Source: JASGCK01 sp031538565
GTDB taxonomy: Bacteria > Pseudomonadota > Gammaproteobacteria > Burkholderiales > Burkholderiaceae_C
NCBI GenBank assembly: GCA_031538565.1
Contig: JAVKLS010000030.1
Location: forward strand, 1-40,987
Direction of reading: 5' to 3'
Length of the DNA stretch: 40,987 nucleotides
How positions within the stretch are numbered: the first letter of the stretch is position 1; every line of letters begins with the position of its first letter. Below, in pieces: positions 22,654-30,490 of this stretch. The notes beneath the pieces were generated by a model. It did no database searches. It worked only from the letters and a program-made list of their open reading frames with translations, and was not told the DNA's origin. Position numbers and translations under genes: made by a program.

Positions 22654-24123
22654 TTACTCGGCGCGGTAGTTTGGCGCTTCTTTGGTGATTTGCACGTCGT
22701 GCACGTGGCTCTCGCGCATACCTGCCGATGTGATTTGCACAAACTCAGCCTTGGTTTGCATATCGTCCACCGTCGCCGCACCGCAATAACCCATGCTGGC
22801 TTTAAGACCGCCCGACATCTGAAACAAAATGCCAACCACAGAGCCTTTGTAAGGCACGCGCCCCTCAATGCCTTCTGGCACCAGCTTGTCGGCATTGGGA
22901 TTACCTGTCGTGCTTTCTTGAAAGTAACGATCGGCGCTGCCTTGCTGCATCGCGCCAATGGAGCCCATGCCGCGATAGCTTTTGTAGCTGCGTCCTTGAA
23001 ACAGCACCACTTCACCTGGCGCTTCTTCAGTTCCTGCCAAAAGCCCGCCCATCATCACGGTGCTGGCGCCTGCGGCGATGGCTTTGGCAATATCGCCGCT
23101 AAAGCGAATTCCACCATCGGCAATCAGCGGTACGTCTGTGCCAAAAAGTGCGGACGCCACGTTGTCAATTGCCGTAATTTGCGGCACGCCAACACCGGCC
23201 ACAATGCGCGTGGTGCAAATCGAGCCTGGCCCAATGCCCACTTTGACTGCGTCTGCGCCCGCATCGGCTAGCGCCCTTGCTGCGTCGCCCGTAGCGATGT
23301 TGCCGCCAATCACTTGAATGTGTGGATAGTTTTGCTTCACCCAGCGCACGCGTTCAATCACACCCGCACTGTGCCCATGCGCGGTATCGACCACAATCGC
23401 ATCCACACCCGCGGCAGATAGCGCCGCAACGCGCTCTTCGGTATCGGCGCCAACGCCCACTGCTGCGCCCACACGCAAGTGGCCCGCGCCATCCCTTGCT
23501 GCGTTGGGAAAGTTGGTTTGCTTGGTCATGTCTTTAACGGTAATAAGTCCGCGCAGTTCAAATGCATCATTGACCACCAACAAGCGCTCTAATTTGTGTT
23601 TGTTGAGCAATGCTTTGGCGCTGTCATAGCTAGCGCCGTCGAGTACCGTTACCAAGCGTTCACGCGGCGTCATGATGCTGGCAATGGCTTCGTCCATACG
23701 CGTTTCAAACCGAAGATCGCGGCTGGTGACGATGCCGATCACTTTGCCACCACTGCACACGGGAAACCCTGAAATGCCCATCTCCTCGCTCATGGCAAGC
23801 ACTTGGCGCACCGTGTGCGTGGGTGTAATGATGACGGGGTCACGGAGCACGCCTGATTCAAATCGTTTGACCTTGGCAACTTGCGCCGCTTGGCTATCAG
23901 GTGTGAGGTTTTTGTGAATGATGCCCATGCCGCCTTCTTGCGCCATCGCAATAGCAAGGCGAGCCTCGGTCACCGTATCCATGGCCGCTGACACAAGGGG
24001 TAAGTTCAAGCGAATGCCGCGCGTTAATTGGGTGGAAAGCTTTGTGTCTTTTGGCAGTACGCGAGAGTACGCGGGAACCAAGAGCACATCGTCGAAGGTG
24101 AGGGCAAAACCTTGAAGACGCAT
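22654..24123 (-). CDS. guaB: Inosine-5'-monophosphate dehydrogenase GuaB
   Basis: GuaB oxidises IMP to XMP, the committed step to GMP. I start it at the ATG at 24123 (protein opens MRLQGFALTFDDVLLVPAYS), preceded by GGAG at 24134-24131; a TTG at 24144 would add seven non-conserved residues. The 489-residue TIM barrel is interrupted by two CBS domains (about 85-205). The catalytic cysteine is Cys303 in GPGSICTTRIVAGVG; the GADAVKVG and MGSIGAMQ (flap) motifs are in place. It lies downstream of hflX on the same strand, with 21 bases between the hflX stop and this ATG, and may be cotranscribed with hfq-hflX. In many related genomes guaB is instead next to guaA. Confidence 0.95.
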   Translation of the reverse strand: MRLQGFALTFDDVLLVPAYSRVLPKDTKLSTQLTRGIRLNLPLVSAAMDTVTEARLAIAMAQEGGMGIIHKNLTPDSQAAQVAKVKRFESGVLRDPVIITPTHTVRQVLAMSEEMGISGFPVCSGGKVIGIVTSRDLRFETRMDEAIASIMTPRERLVTVLDGASYDSAKALLNKHKLERLLVVNDAFELRGLITVKDMTKQTNFPNAARDGAGHLRVGAAVGVGADTEERVAALSAAGVDAIVVDTAHGHSAGVIERVRWVKQNYPHIQVIGGNIATGDAARALADAGADAVKVGIGPGSICTTRIVAGVGVPQITAIDNVASALFGTDVPLIADGGIRFSGDIAKAIAAGASTVMMGGLLAGTEEAPGEVVLFQGRSYKSYRGMGSIGAMQQGSADRYFQESTTGNPNADKLVPEGIEGRVPYKGSVVGILFQMSGGLKASMGYCGAATVDDMQTKAEFVQITSAGMRESHVHDVQITKEAPNYRAE

Positions 24124-24144
24124 TTGAAAACTCCAAAGAGCCAA

Positions 24145-25290
24145 TTATAAAAAAGAGCTCTTCTCGCCGTGTATACGAAGCGCTGGCGCAGCAAGGCCCA
24201 GCAATAACTCACGCAACTGGGCAATGCCTGCACCGTTTAATGCGCTGACGTACAGCCGCTGCATGACCCTGCTTTTAAATTCATACTCGCCTAGCAATTG
24301 CGCGGGGCGAGTCGCTGCATCTAGTGCGTCGAGCTTGTTGAAAATTAAAATTTGTGGGATTTGATCAGCACCAATTTCTAAGAGCACTTTTTGCACCTCC
24401 TCCAGTTGCAGCAAGTACTCGGGCGAGGAGGCATCGATAACGTGCAGCAGCAAATCTGCATCCATCGCCTCTTGTAGCGTCGCTTCAAACGCATCAACCA
24501 GTCCATGCGGCAAGTCGCGGATAAAGCCCACCGTGTCCGATAAGCTGACTTGCAAGCCTCGCCCCGTTTCGTCCGCGCCTAAATAAAGTTGGCGCGTCGT
24601 GGTGTCCAGTGTCGCAAATAACTGATCGGCAGCGTATGTTTTGGCTTTGACCAAACTATTAAACAAACTCGACTTACCCGCATTGGTGTAACCCACTAAA
24701 GAGATCGCAAATGTGCCTGTGCGCTCACGCCGCTTGCGCTGGGTACGGCGTTGTTTTTTAACGGTCACCAATTGCGCTTTGATACGCGTAATGGACTGCG
24801 TAATCATGCGCCTATCCAGCTCGATCTGCGTCTCACCTGGACCACCGCGATTGCCAATGCCACCTTTTTGTCGCTCCAAATGCGACCAGCGTCGCACAAG
24901 GCGCGTCGACAGATATTGCAGGCGAGCCAACTCCACTTGTAGCTTGCCCTCGTGACTGCGCGCACGTTGTCCAAAAATTTCTAAGATGAGTAGCGTTCGG
25001 TCATTGACCGCGCACGCCAAACGCTGCTCCAAATTGCGCTGCTGCGCGGGACTGAGTGCTTGGTCAAATAACACCTCTTGCGCGCCTGTCTCCAACATTA
25101 ACGCTTTGATTTCGTCCGCCTTGCCTGACCCCACAAACAGCGCTGCGTCGGGCGCTTTGCGCTTGCACGTTATACGCCCTGCGGGTTCTAATCCTGCGGT
25201 TTGCGCAAGCAACCCTAACTCGCTCAGCGCTTGGTCAAAGTTGGGAGCGCCAAAATCAACGCCCACCAAAATAACGGACGAAGCTCCCAC
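24145..25290 (-). CDS. hflX: Ribosome-associated GTPase HflX
   Basis: HflX binds the 50S subunit and rescues stalled or heat-damaged ribosomes. The 381-residue protein has the N-terminal HflX domain, a coiled region (IKAQLVTVKKQRRTQRKRRE) and a GTPase domain with the P-loop GYTNAGKSSLFN, the switch DTVGFIRDLPHGLV, and NKLD as G4. The GGIGNRGGPGETQIELDRR motif is an HflX hallmark. It begins at GTG (25290-25288), sharing one base with the hfq stop, so the two are coupled. In many beta- and gammaproteobacteria hfq-hflX is followed by hflK-hflC; here guaB follows instead. Confidence 0.95.
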   Translation of the reverse strand: MGASSVILVGVDFGAPNFDQALSELGLLAQTAGLEPAGRITCKRKAPDAALFVGSGKADEIKALMLETGAQEVLFDQALSPAQQRNLEQRLACAVNDRTLLILEIFGQRARSHEGKLQVELARLQYLSTRLVRRWSHLERQKGGIGNRGGPGETQIELDRRMITQSITRIKAQLVTVKKQRRTQRKRRERTGTFAISLVGYTNAGKSSLFNSLVKAKTYAADQLFATLDTTTRQLYLGADETGRGLQVSLSDTVGFIRDLPHGLVDAFEATLQEAMDADLLLHVIDASSPEYLLQLEEVQKVLLEIGADQIPQILIFNKLDALDAATRPAQLLGEYEFKSRVMQRLYVSALNGAGIAQLRELLLGLAAPALRIHGEKSSFL

Positions 25291-25574
25291 TAAGCGGCGG
25301 GCAAGGCTTGCGGATCTGGACTCACGCCTTCGATTTGAAAATTAACCGCACGGCCAGGAACAATCGTAGAGACGGCGTGCTTGTAAACCATTTGCGTCAC
25401 CGTGTTACGTAGCAAGATGACGTATTGGTCAAAGGATTCAATTTGACCTTGCAATTTGATGCCATTGATTAAATACACAGAGCAAGGAATATGCTCTTTG
25501 CGTAGTTGGTTCAAAAATGGGTCTTGTAGCAATTGACCTTTGTGGATGCTGCTAAGGTTTGATTGTGTGCTCAC
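25290..25574 (-). CDS. hfq: RNA chaperone Hfq
   Basis: Hfq is a hexameric Sm-like protein that pairs small RNAs with mRNAs. The Sm1 and Sm2 motifs are intact: KGQLLQDPFLNQLRKEHIP, VYLINGIKLQGQIESFDQYVILLRN, and MVYKHAVSTIVP. The 94-residue protein has a short C-terminal tail (SPDPQALPAA), typical of betaproteobacteria, and about eight extra N-terminal residues (STQSNLSS). It is the first gene of an hfq-hflX(-guaB) transcript, divergent from the zapB-like gene with 50 bases between starts. Confidence 0.97.
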   Translation of the reverse strand: MSTQSNLSSIHKGQLLQDPFLNQLRKEHIPCSVYLINGIKLQGQIESFDQYVILLRNTVTQMVYKHAVSTIVPGRAVNFQIEGVSPDPQALPAA

Positions 25575-25624
25575 GATATGCTCCGTGTTGATTAAATGAA
25601 AGAGCTTGATTTTAGTCCTCTAAA

Positions 25625-25846
25625 ATGTCGGCTATGAACGACCCACTGGCCCAGCGCATCGAGCGCTTACTGCTTCGCTATGAAGAATCGCGCCGCACAG
25701 CAATTTTGCTCGAGCGCCAGGTCCGCGCCCTCATGGACGAGCGCAATCACCTACAGTCTAAACTTGAAGCCGCTAGTTTGCGTATCGATACCATTTTGCA
25801 GCGCTTACCCGCGTCGCCCACCCCCGAATTAGACGAGGCTGCCTAA
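25625..25846 (+). CDS. Small coiled-coil protein upstream of zapA (ZapB-like)
   Basis: The 73-residue protein is nearly all helix with heptad-like spacing (RIERLLLRYEESRRTAILLERQVRAL, then HLQSKLEAASLRIDTILQRL). Such proteins of about 70 residues stand just before zapA in many proteobacteria and are thought to be cell-division coiled coils similar to ZapB; I cannot confirm homology by eye. The start is ATG 25625 or ATG 25634. Its stop is directly followed by the zapA ATG with no gap, so the two are certainly coexpressed. It acts, if ZapB-like, at the division ring through ZapA. Confidence 0.75.
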   Translation: MSAMNDPLAQRIERLLLRYEESRRTAILLERQVRALMDERNHLQSKLEAASLRIDTILQRLPASPTPELDEAA

Positions 25847-26152
25847 ATGGAAAAAATTGAAGTCCACATCATGGGGCAAAGCTACATTCTTGCCAGCTCT
25901 AGCGACGGCGAAGCACTGCTTCGCCAAGCGGTGGAAAAAGTAGATATCGCCATGTGCCAAATTCGCGACGCAGGAAAAATCAAAGCGCGTGATCGCATTG
26001 CGGTACTAGCCGCGCTTAATATCGCAGCGCAAAGTTTATCCAGCGATAGCAACAGCGCCGTAGCAACGAATCCCGCCGCTGACGCACCCGACTACAAGCA
26101 ACTGATCGCTAAACTCGACGATGCACTCGCTTTAGACGATAAGCTTTTGTAA
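25847..26152 (+). CDS. zapA: Cell division protein ZapA
   Basis: ZapA promotes bundling of FtsZ at the division ring. The 101-residue protein starts MEKIEVHIMGQSYIL, the conserved beta-hairpin, continues EALLRQAVEKVDIAMCQIRDAGKIKARDRIAVLAALNIA (globular head, then the helix), and ends in a C-terminal coiled coil with a low-complexity stretch (SSDSNSAVATNPAADAP). Length is typical. The ATG follows the previous stop without a gap. In related bacteria the 6S RNA gene follows zapA; here guaC lies between. Confidence 0.92.
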   Translation: MEKIEVHIMGQSYILASSSDGEALLRQAVEKVDIAMCQIRDAGKIKARDRIAVLAALNIAAQSLSSDSNSAVATNPAADAPDYKQLIAKLDDALALDDKLL

Positions 26153-26178
26153 TTTTTTATTCTTCTCATCATCAACGC

Positions 26179-27156
26179 ATGGAAATCTTCGACTACGACA
26201 ACATCCTTTTATTGCCACGCAAATGCCGCGTCGCATCTCGCTCGGAGTGCGATGCCAGCGTCACGCTAGGCGGCCGCTTCTTTCGCATCCCCGTTGTGCC
26301 TGCCAACATGAAGACCGTGGTCAACGAATCGCTGGCCGAATGGTTAGCAAAAAACGGCTACTTCTATGTGATGCACCGCTTCGATTTAGATAACGTGCAA
26401 TTAACAAAGTCCATGCAAAGCAAGGGCGTGTTTGCCTCGATTTCTCTGGGCGTTAAAAAAACCGATTACGACACCGTTGATCAAATGGTTGTGCAAAAAA
26501 TTTGCCCCGAATACATCACCATCGATATCGCCCACGGTCACGCAGATAGCGTCAAAAATATGATTGGCTATTTGAAGCAACATCTGCCAAACGCCTTTGT
26601 CATTGCGGGAAACGTGGGGACGCCCGAGGCCATCATCGACCTAGAAAACTGGGGAGCAGACGCCACCAAAGTTGGCATTGGCCCTGGCAAAGTATGCATC
26701 ACCAAAATGAAAACAGGATTTGGAACAGGCGGCTGGCAACTATCGGCACTCAAGTGGTGCGCGCGCGTGGCAACCAAACCCATCATTGCGGACGGCGGCA
26801 TCCGCGAGCACGGCGACATTGCAAAATCCATTCGCTTTGGGGCAACCATGGTCATGATTGGCTCCATGCTGGCGGGGCACAAAGAGTCCCCTGGAAAAAC
26901 CGTGGAAGTCGACGGCAAGCTGTTTAAAGAGTACTACGGCAGCGCCTCCGACTTCAATAAAGGTGAATACAAACACGTTGAAGGTAAACGCATTTTGGAA
27001 CCCATCAAAGGCACGCTCGCCTCCACCTTGATAGAAATGGAGGAGGATGTGCAAAGCTCTATCAGCTATGCAGGCGGAACCAAGCTGATGGACATTCGCA
27101 AAGTCAATTACGTGATGCTCGGTGGTGACAATGCAGGCGAACATCTGCTCATGTGA
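26179..27156 (+). CDS. guaC: GMP reductase GuaC
   Basis: GuaC reductively deaminates GMP to IMP with NADPH, so it opposes guaB in the purine cycle. The 325-residue protein is a TIM barrel of the IMPDH/GMPR family without CBS domains. The catalytic cysteine is Cys173 in GIGPGKVCITK; IADGGIREHGDIAKS and GSMLAGHKESPG are the phosphate and flap segments. The start MEIFDYDNILLLPRKC and 325-residue length match the shorter GuaC type (Gram-positive-like) rather than the 347-residue E. coli type. No ribosome binding site is clear. It is 26 bases downstream of zapA and ends 19 bases before the predicted -10 base of the 6S promoter. Confidence 0.93.
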   Translation: MEIFDYDNILLLPRKCRVASRSECDASVTLGGRFFRIPVVPANMKTVVNESLAEWLAKNGYFYVMHRFDLDNVQLTKSMQSKGVFASISLGVKKTDYDTVDQMVVQKICPEYITIDIAHGHADSVKNMIGYLKQHLPNAFVIAGNVGTPEAIIDLENWGADATKVGIGPGKVCITKMKTGFGTGGWQLSALKWCARVATKPIIADGGIREHGDIAKSIRFGATMVMIGSMLAGHKESPGKTVEVDGKLFKEYYGSASDFNKGEYKHVEGKRILEPIKGTLASTLIEMEEDVQSSISYAGGTKLMDIRKVNYVMLGGDNAGEHLLM

Positions 27157-27169
27157 TCGCGCAATACCC

Positions 27170-27175
27170 TAGAAT
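27170..27175 (+). promoter_or_regulatory. Predicted -10 element of the 6S RNA promoter
   Basis: TAGAAT lies seven bases before the first expected base of the 6S RNA (about 27182). No good -35 element is visible at 16-18 bases upstream (GCTCAT or nearby), so the promoter may rely on an activator or an extended -10. It lies beyond the guaC stop. Confidence 0.4.
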
Positions 27176-27181
27176 CAAAAG

Positions 27182-27366
27182 CGTCTGCCAACATTCGCCA
27201 AAGTCCTTAATTTCCTTGAACCAATGCTCTTTGAGCACCAGACATGGAATAAAATGCAGCCGCGTGCAGCACTCTCGCGCTAGGGTCTCCCAACCTGCGT
27301 TTGACTGTGTCGACCTGAACCTTTGGTTCAGGAATGCGGCTTTGGGTTTGATGGCAGACACTCTAT
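27182..27366 (+). ncRNA. ssrS: 6S RNA
   Basis: 6S RNA mimics an open promoter and sequesters RNA polymerase sigma-70 in stationary phase. The closing stem is GTCTGCCA at 27183-27190 with TGGCAGAC at 27353-27360, a perfect eight-pair helix 180 bases apart. Close to the 3' side there is a strong hairpin, CCTGAACC (27315-27322) with GGTTCAGG (27326-27333), followed by a GGAATGCGGC segment; this corresponds to the conserved TTGAACC...GGTTCAAGGG and GCCTGCGGCGGCA side of the E. coli molecule. Length (about 180 nt) and position near zapA and a TauE/SafE gene also fit. The termini are estimates. Confidence 0.8.
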
Positions 27367-27411
27367 TTACGCTCTCACGCCCTCTCGATTCTTTGTTTAG
27401 CCACCCCCACC

Positions 27412-28224
27412 ATGCTCGAACCTTTGCTAATTACTGAACTTGCGCTACTTGGACTTTTTGCAGGATTTTTAGCAGGCGTACTGGGCATTGGCGGCGGAAT
27501 GCTCACCGTACCCTTTATCACCTACGTCTTGACGTCGCGAGGCGTAGAGGCTGACCTTGCCGTCAAAATGGCGATTGCCACATCGACTGCGACCATCGTT
27601 TTTATTTCACTCGCAAATGTGCGTGCACAGCATAAACGCGGCGCAATTCGCTGGGATATTGTCAAAAATCTTGCCCCAGGTCTTGTCGTTGGTGGTCTTA
27701 TTACCAGCGTAGGATTATTCAATTTCATCAAAGGACAAGCGTTAGCCATTTTTTTTGGCATTTTTATTAGTTACTCCGCCACCAAAATGCTGCTGGCTAA
27801 AAAACCTATTGCAACAAACATCATGCCAAGCCCCGCTGTGCAAGGTCTTGTAGGTGCGGCTATTGGACTGCTGGCGGGTTTGGTCGGTGCCGGCGGCGCA
27901 TTTATGAGCGTGCCATTCATGACGTCGCGCAACATACCCATCCACAACGCCATTGCCACTAGTGCCGCCATTGGTATGCCGATTGCAATTGTGAATGTGG
28001 CTGGATTTATTTATACGGGCTGGGGATTACCCAACTTACCCGCAGGCTCGCTAGGGTTGGTGTTTACACCCGCACTGCTTGTGCTGGCTACGTCCAGCGC
28101 CATCATGGCTCCTGTGGGTGTGCGGCTTTCGCATCGACTGCCCTTGCTGCCACTCAAGCGTCTTTTTGCGTGCATTCTCTACGCTCTTGCAGCGTATATG
28201 CTTTGGAAAGGTTTAAGTAGTTAA
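27412..28224 (+). CDS. TauE/SafE family membrane permease (possible sulfite/sulfonate exporter)
   Basis: The 270-residue protein is very hydrophobic with about eight membrane segments arranged as two repeats. The repeat motifs typical of the family are both present: GFLAGVLGIGGGMLTVPF near residue 20 and GLLAGLVGAGGAFMSVPF near residue 156. Members move sulfite, sulfonates or other small organic anions across the inner membrane. The ATG at 27412 has no strong ribosome binding site; transcription may come through the 6S region. The association of this gene with zapA and ssrS is common and so not specific evidence for a sulfur role, although a large sox operon is in the same window. Confidence 0.88.
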   Translation: MLEPLLITELALLGLFAGFLAGVLGIGGGMLTVPFITYVLTSRGVEADLAVKMAIATSTATIVFISLANVRAQHKRGAIRWDIVKNLAPGLVVGGLITSVGLFNFIKGQALAIFFGIFISYSATKMLLAKKPIATNIMPSPAVQGLVGAAIGLLAGLVGAGGAFMSVPFMTSRNIPIHNAIATSAAIGMPIAIVNVAGFIYTGWGLPNLPAGSLGLVFTPALLVLATSSAIMAPVGVRLSHRLPLLPLKRLFACILYALAAYMLWKGLSS

Positions 28225-28258
28225 ACCGATTTTCGGCGCTAGGTGCTAGGTGCTACCG

Positions 28259-29593
28259 TCAGTCTAGCGCTGCCGCTAATTTTTCTGCACATCGCTTGGA
28301 TACGTCCGCATCGCTGGACTCCACCATCACACGCACAACAGGCTCGGTTCCACTGGCGCGAATGAGCACTCGACCTGACGTGCCTAACTTCGCCTCTACT
28401 TCGCGTATTAATTGTTGCAGTGGTTGATTGCTGCGCCAGTCCGAGCCCGCAGTCACCCTTACGTTTAGCATCACTTGCGGAAATAGCGCTACGTCCGTCA
28501 AAATTTCGGCTATTGTTTTTTGCAAGCGACTCACCGCTTGCAGCACTTGCAAACTGCTGATCAAGCCATCGCCCGTGCTGTGCTTATCCAGCACCAAAAT
28601 ATGCCCCGAGCTTTCGCCGCCCAGCAACCAGCCTTTGCTAGTCAAGGCCTCCAAAACATACCGATCGCCCACATTGGCACGAATCAGCTCTATCCCCCTG
28701 CGTTCAAGACCTAGTTCAATCGCTTTATTCGTCATCAAAGTACCGACCACGCCCGCTATTTTTTCACCCGCGTGCAGGCGATCTTGAGCCAGTAAATACA
28801 CCAACTCGTCGCCATTAAACAAACGCCCAGTACTGTCCACCATTTGCAAGCGATCGGCGTCACCATCTAGCGCCACACCGCAATCCGCACCTTGCGCTTT
28901 GACCGCAGCGATTAAGGCTTCGGGGTGCGTTGCGCCTACACCTTCGTTGATGTTGATGCCATCTGGCTGGCAGCCAATAGCAACAACCTCAGCACCCAAT
29001 TCGTGAAAAACTTTTGGCGCAACTTGATAGGCTGCACCGTGCGCTGCGTCAACCACAATTTTCATCCCCTTCAAACTCAAGCTGTTGTCAAACGTGGATT
29101 TGCAAAACTCTAAATAGCGTCCAGCCGCATCGTCCAACCGCTTAGCGCGACCAATCTGTGCCGAACTGGCCCACGCGGGTGGCTCTTGCATCGCAGCTTC
29201 GACTGCCAACTCCCACGCATCGTCCAACTTCGTTCCCAGACTGCTAAAGAATTTGATACCGTTGTCGGGGTAGGCGTTGTGACTGGCGCTAATGACCACA
29301 CCCAAACTAGCCCGCAAGGCACGCGTGAGATACGCCACGCCAGGCGTGGGCAAAGGACCCAGCAAAATCACGTCCACACCCGCAGAGTTAAAGCCTGATT
29401 CGAGCGCGCTCTCGAGCATATAGCCCGAAAGTCGCGTGTCTTTGCCAATCACCACCGTGGGCTTGGCTTGTGTGTTTTTTAGCACCCGCCCCGTCGCGTG
29501 TGCAAGGCGCAGCACAAAATCAGGCGTAATGGGATACGTGCCTACCGTTCCGCGTATGCCATCGGTTCCAAAAAATTGCCGCTTGGTTGTCAT
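28259..29593 (-). CDS. glmM: Phosphoglucosamine mutase GlmM
   Basis: GlmM interconverts glucosamine-6-phosphate and glucosamine-1-phosphate for peptidoglycan and LPS precursors. The 444-residue protein starts with FGTDGIRG, has the phosphoserine motif SASHN at 102-106, the metal loop LDGDADRLQM, the sugar loop GGESSGHI, and the phosphate-binding RASGTEPVVRVMVE near the end. All four domains of the alpha-D-phosphohexomutase fold are present and the length is normal. It is the third gene of the ftsH-folP-glmM group, 24 bases after folP. Confidence 0.96.
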   Translation of the reverse strand: MTTKRQFFGTDGIRGTVGTYPITPDFVLRLAHATGRVLKNTQAKPTVVIGKDTRLSGYMLESALESGFNSAGVDVILLGPLPTPGVAYLTRALRASLGVVISASHNAYPDNGIKFFSSLGTKLDDAWELAVEAAMQEPPAWASSAQIGRAKRLDDAAGRYLEFCKSTFDNSLSLKGMKIVVDAAHGAAYQVAPKVFHELGAEVVAIGCQPDGININEGVGATHPEALIAAVKAQGADCGVALDGDADRLQMVDSTGRLFNGDELVYLLAQDRLHAGEKIAGVVGTLMTNKAIELGLERRGIELIRANVGDRYVLEALTSKGWLLGGESSGHILVLDKHSTGDGLISSLQVLQAVSRLQKTIAEILTDVALFPQVMLNVRVTAGSDWRSNQPLQQLIREVEAKLGTSGRVLIRASGTEPVVRVMVESSDADVSKRCAEKLAAALD

Positions 29594-29617
29594 TTTTTAC
29601 TCGGGTTTCATCTTATT

Positions 29618-30475
29618 TCAATCAAATGATTTTCTTGCCGCCATCCACACTTGCAAGGCTTGGCGCGTTGCCCGCACATCGTGTACGCGCACTAAGCGCG
29701 CACCGCGCTCCACCGCAAGAACGGCAGCGGCAAGGCTGGCATTTAATCTTTCGGATGCGGGTGTCTCCGCATCCTGTCCAATAATTTTCCCAAGACTCGA
29801 TTTACGAGACCAAGCGCACAAGAGGGGATAACCGCTTGTCAAAAAGCTTGCTTGCTTTGCGAGAAGCTCAAAATTTTTCTCGGGCGTTTTACCAAATCCA
29901 ATACCTACATCCCACACGATACGGTTTTTTGCCACCCTGTGTTTGGCAAGTATTTGACTGCGTTCGGATAAAAAATCTTTCACCGCCACAACCACATTGC
30001 TGGTCATCGGATTGGTTTGCATGGTGGCAGGCTCGCCGTTCATGTGCATCAGGCACACACCGCAGTTGGGATGCTGCGCAACCACATTCACAGCATTCAA
30101 ACCACTCGATTCCTGGCGCAGCGCCCACACGTCGTTAATGATGTCCGCGCCCATATTGAGCGCCATCTGCATGACTTCAGGTTTGTAAGTGTCAATTGAT
30201 ATAGGAACATTCCAGCGGACGACTTCACGCAGCACGGGCGCAAGCCTTGCCAACTCATCACCCGCCGTAATGGGTGTGCTGCCAGGACGTGTGGACTCTG
30301 CACCCAAGTCCAAAATATCTGCGCCATCTTTTATCATTTGCTCGGCAAATCCAATCGCATCAGCCTCGCTGCGATGCTGTCCGCCATCAGAAAACGAATC
30401 AGGCGTAAGGTTCACAATGCCCATGATTTTGGGCATCGTTAAATCAATTGCAAAACGGCTGGTTTGCCAAATCAC
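29618..30475 (-). CDS. folP: Dihydropteroate synthase FolP
   Basis: FolP joins p-aminobenzoate to the pterin diphosphate in folate synthesis; it is the sulfonamide target. The 285-residue TIM barrel has both pterin-binding signatures: MGIVNLTPDSFSDGG (about 17-31) and GADILDLGAESTRPGS, with DINDVW-like ADIINDVWAL later and SRKSSLGKIIG near the active-site loop. The start at 30475 puts WQTSRFAIDL before the first signature, as usual in this family. It lies 15 bases after ftsH. Confidence 0.95.
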   Translation of the reverse strand: MIWQTSRFAIDLTMPKIMGIVNLTPDSFSDGGQHRSEADAIGFAEQMIKDGADILDLGAESTRPGSTPITAGDELARLAPVLREVVRWNVPISIDTYKPEVMQMALNMGADIINDVWALRQESSGLNAVNVVAQHPNCGVCLMHMNGEPATMQTNPMTSNVVVAVKDFLSERSQILAKHRVAKNRIVWDVGIGFGKTPEKNFELLAKQASFLTSGYPLLCAWSRKSSLGKIIGQDAETPASERLNASLAAAVLAVERGARLVRVHDVRATRQALQVWMAARKSFD

Positions 30476-30490
30476 GCGCAGAACGCTCGG

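Noticed and set aside
27153..27437. Open frames on both strands across the 6S RNA region
   Set aside because: No ribosome binding site, no recognisable protein, and the helices of a structured RNA account for the sequence.
28225..28262. Hairpin GCGCTAG/CTAGCGC between the TauE gene and glmM as a terminator
   Set aside because: There is no U-run on either side and part of the stem is in the glmM coding end. A direct repeat (CTAGGTG twice) explains the look.
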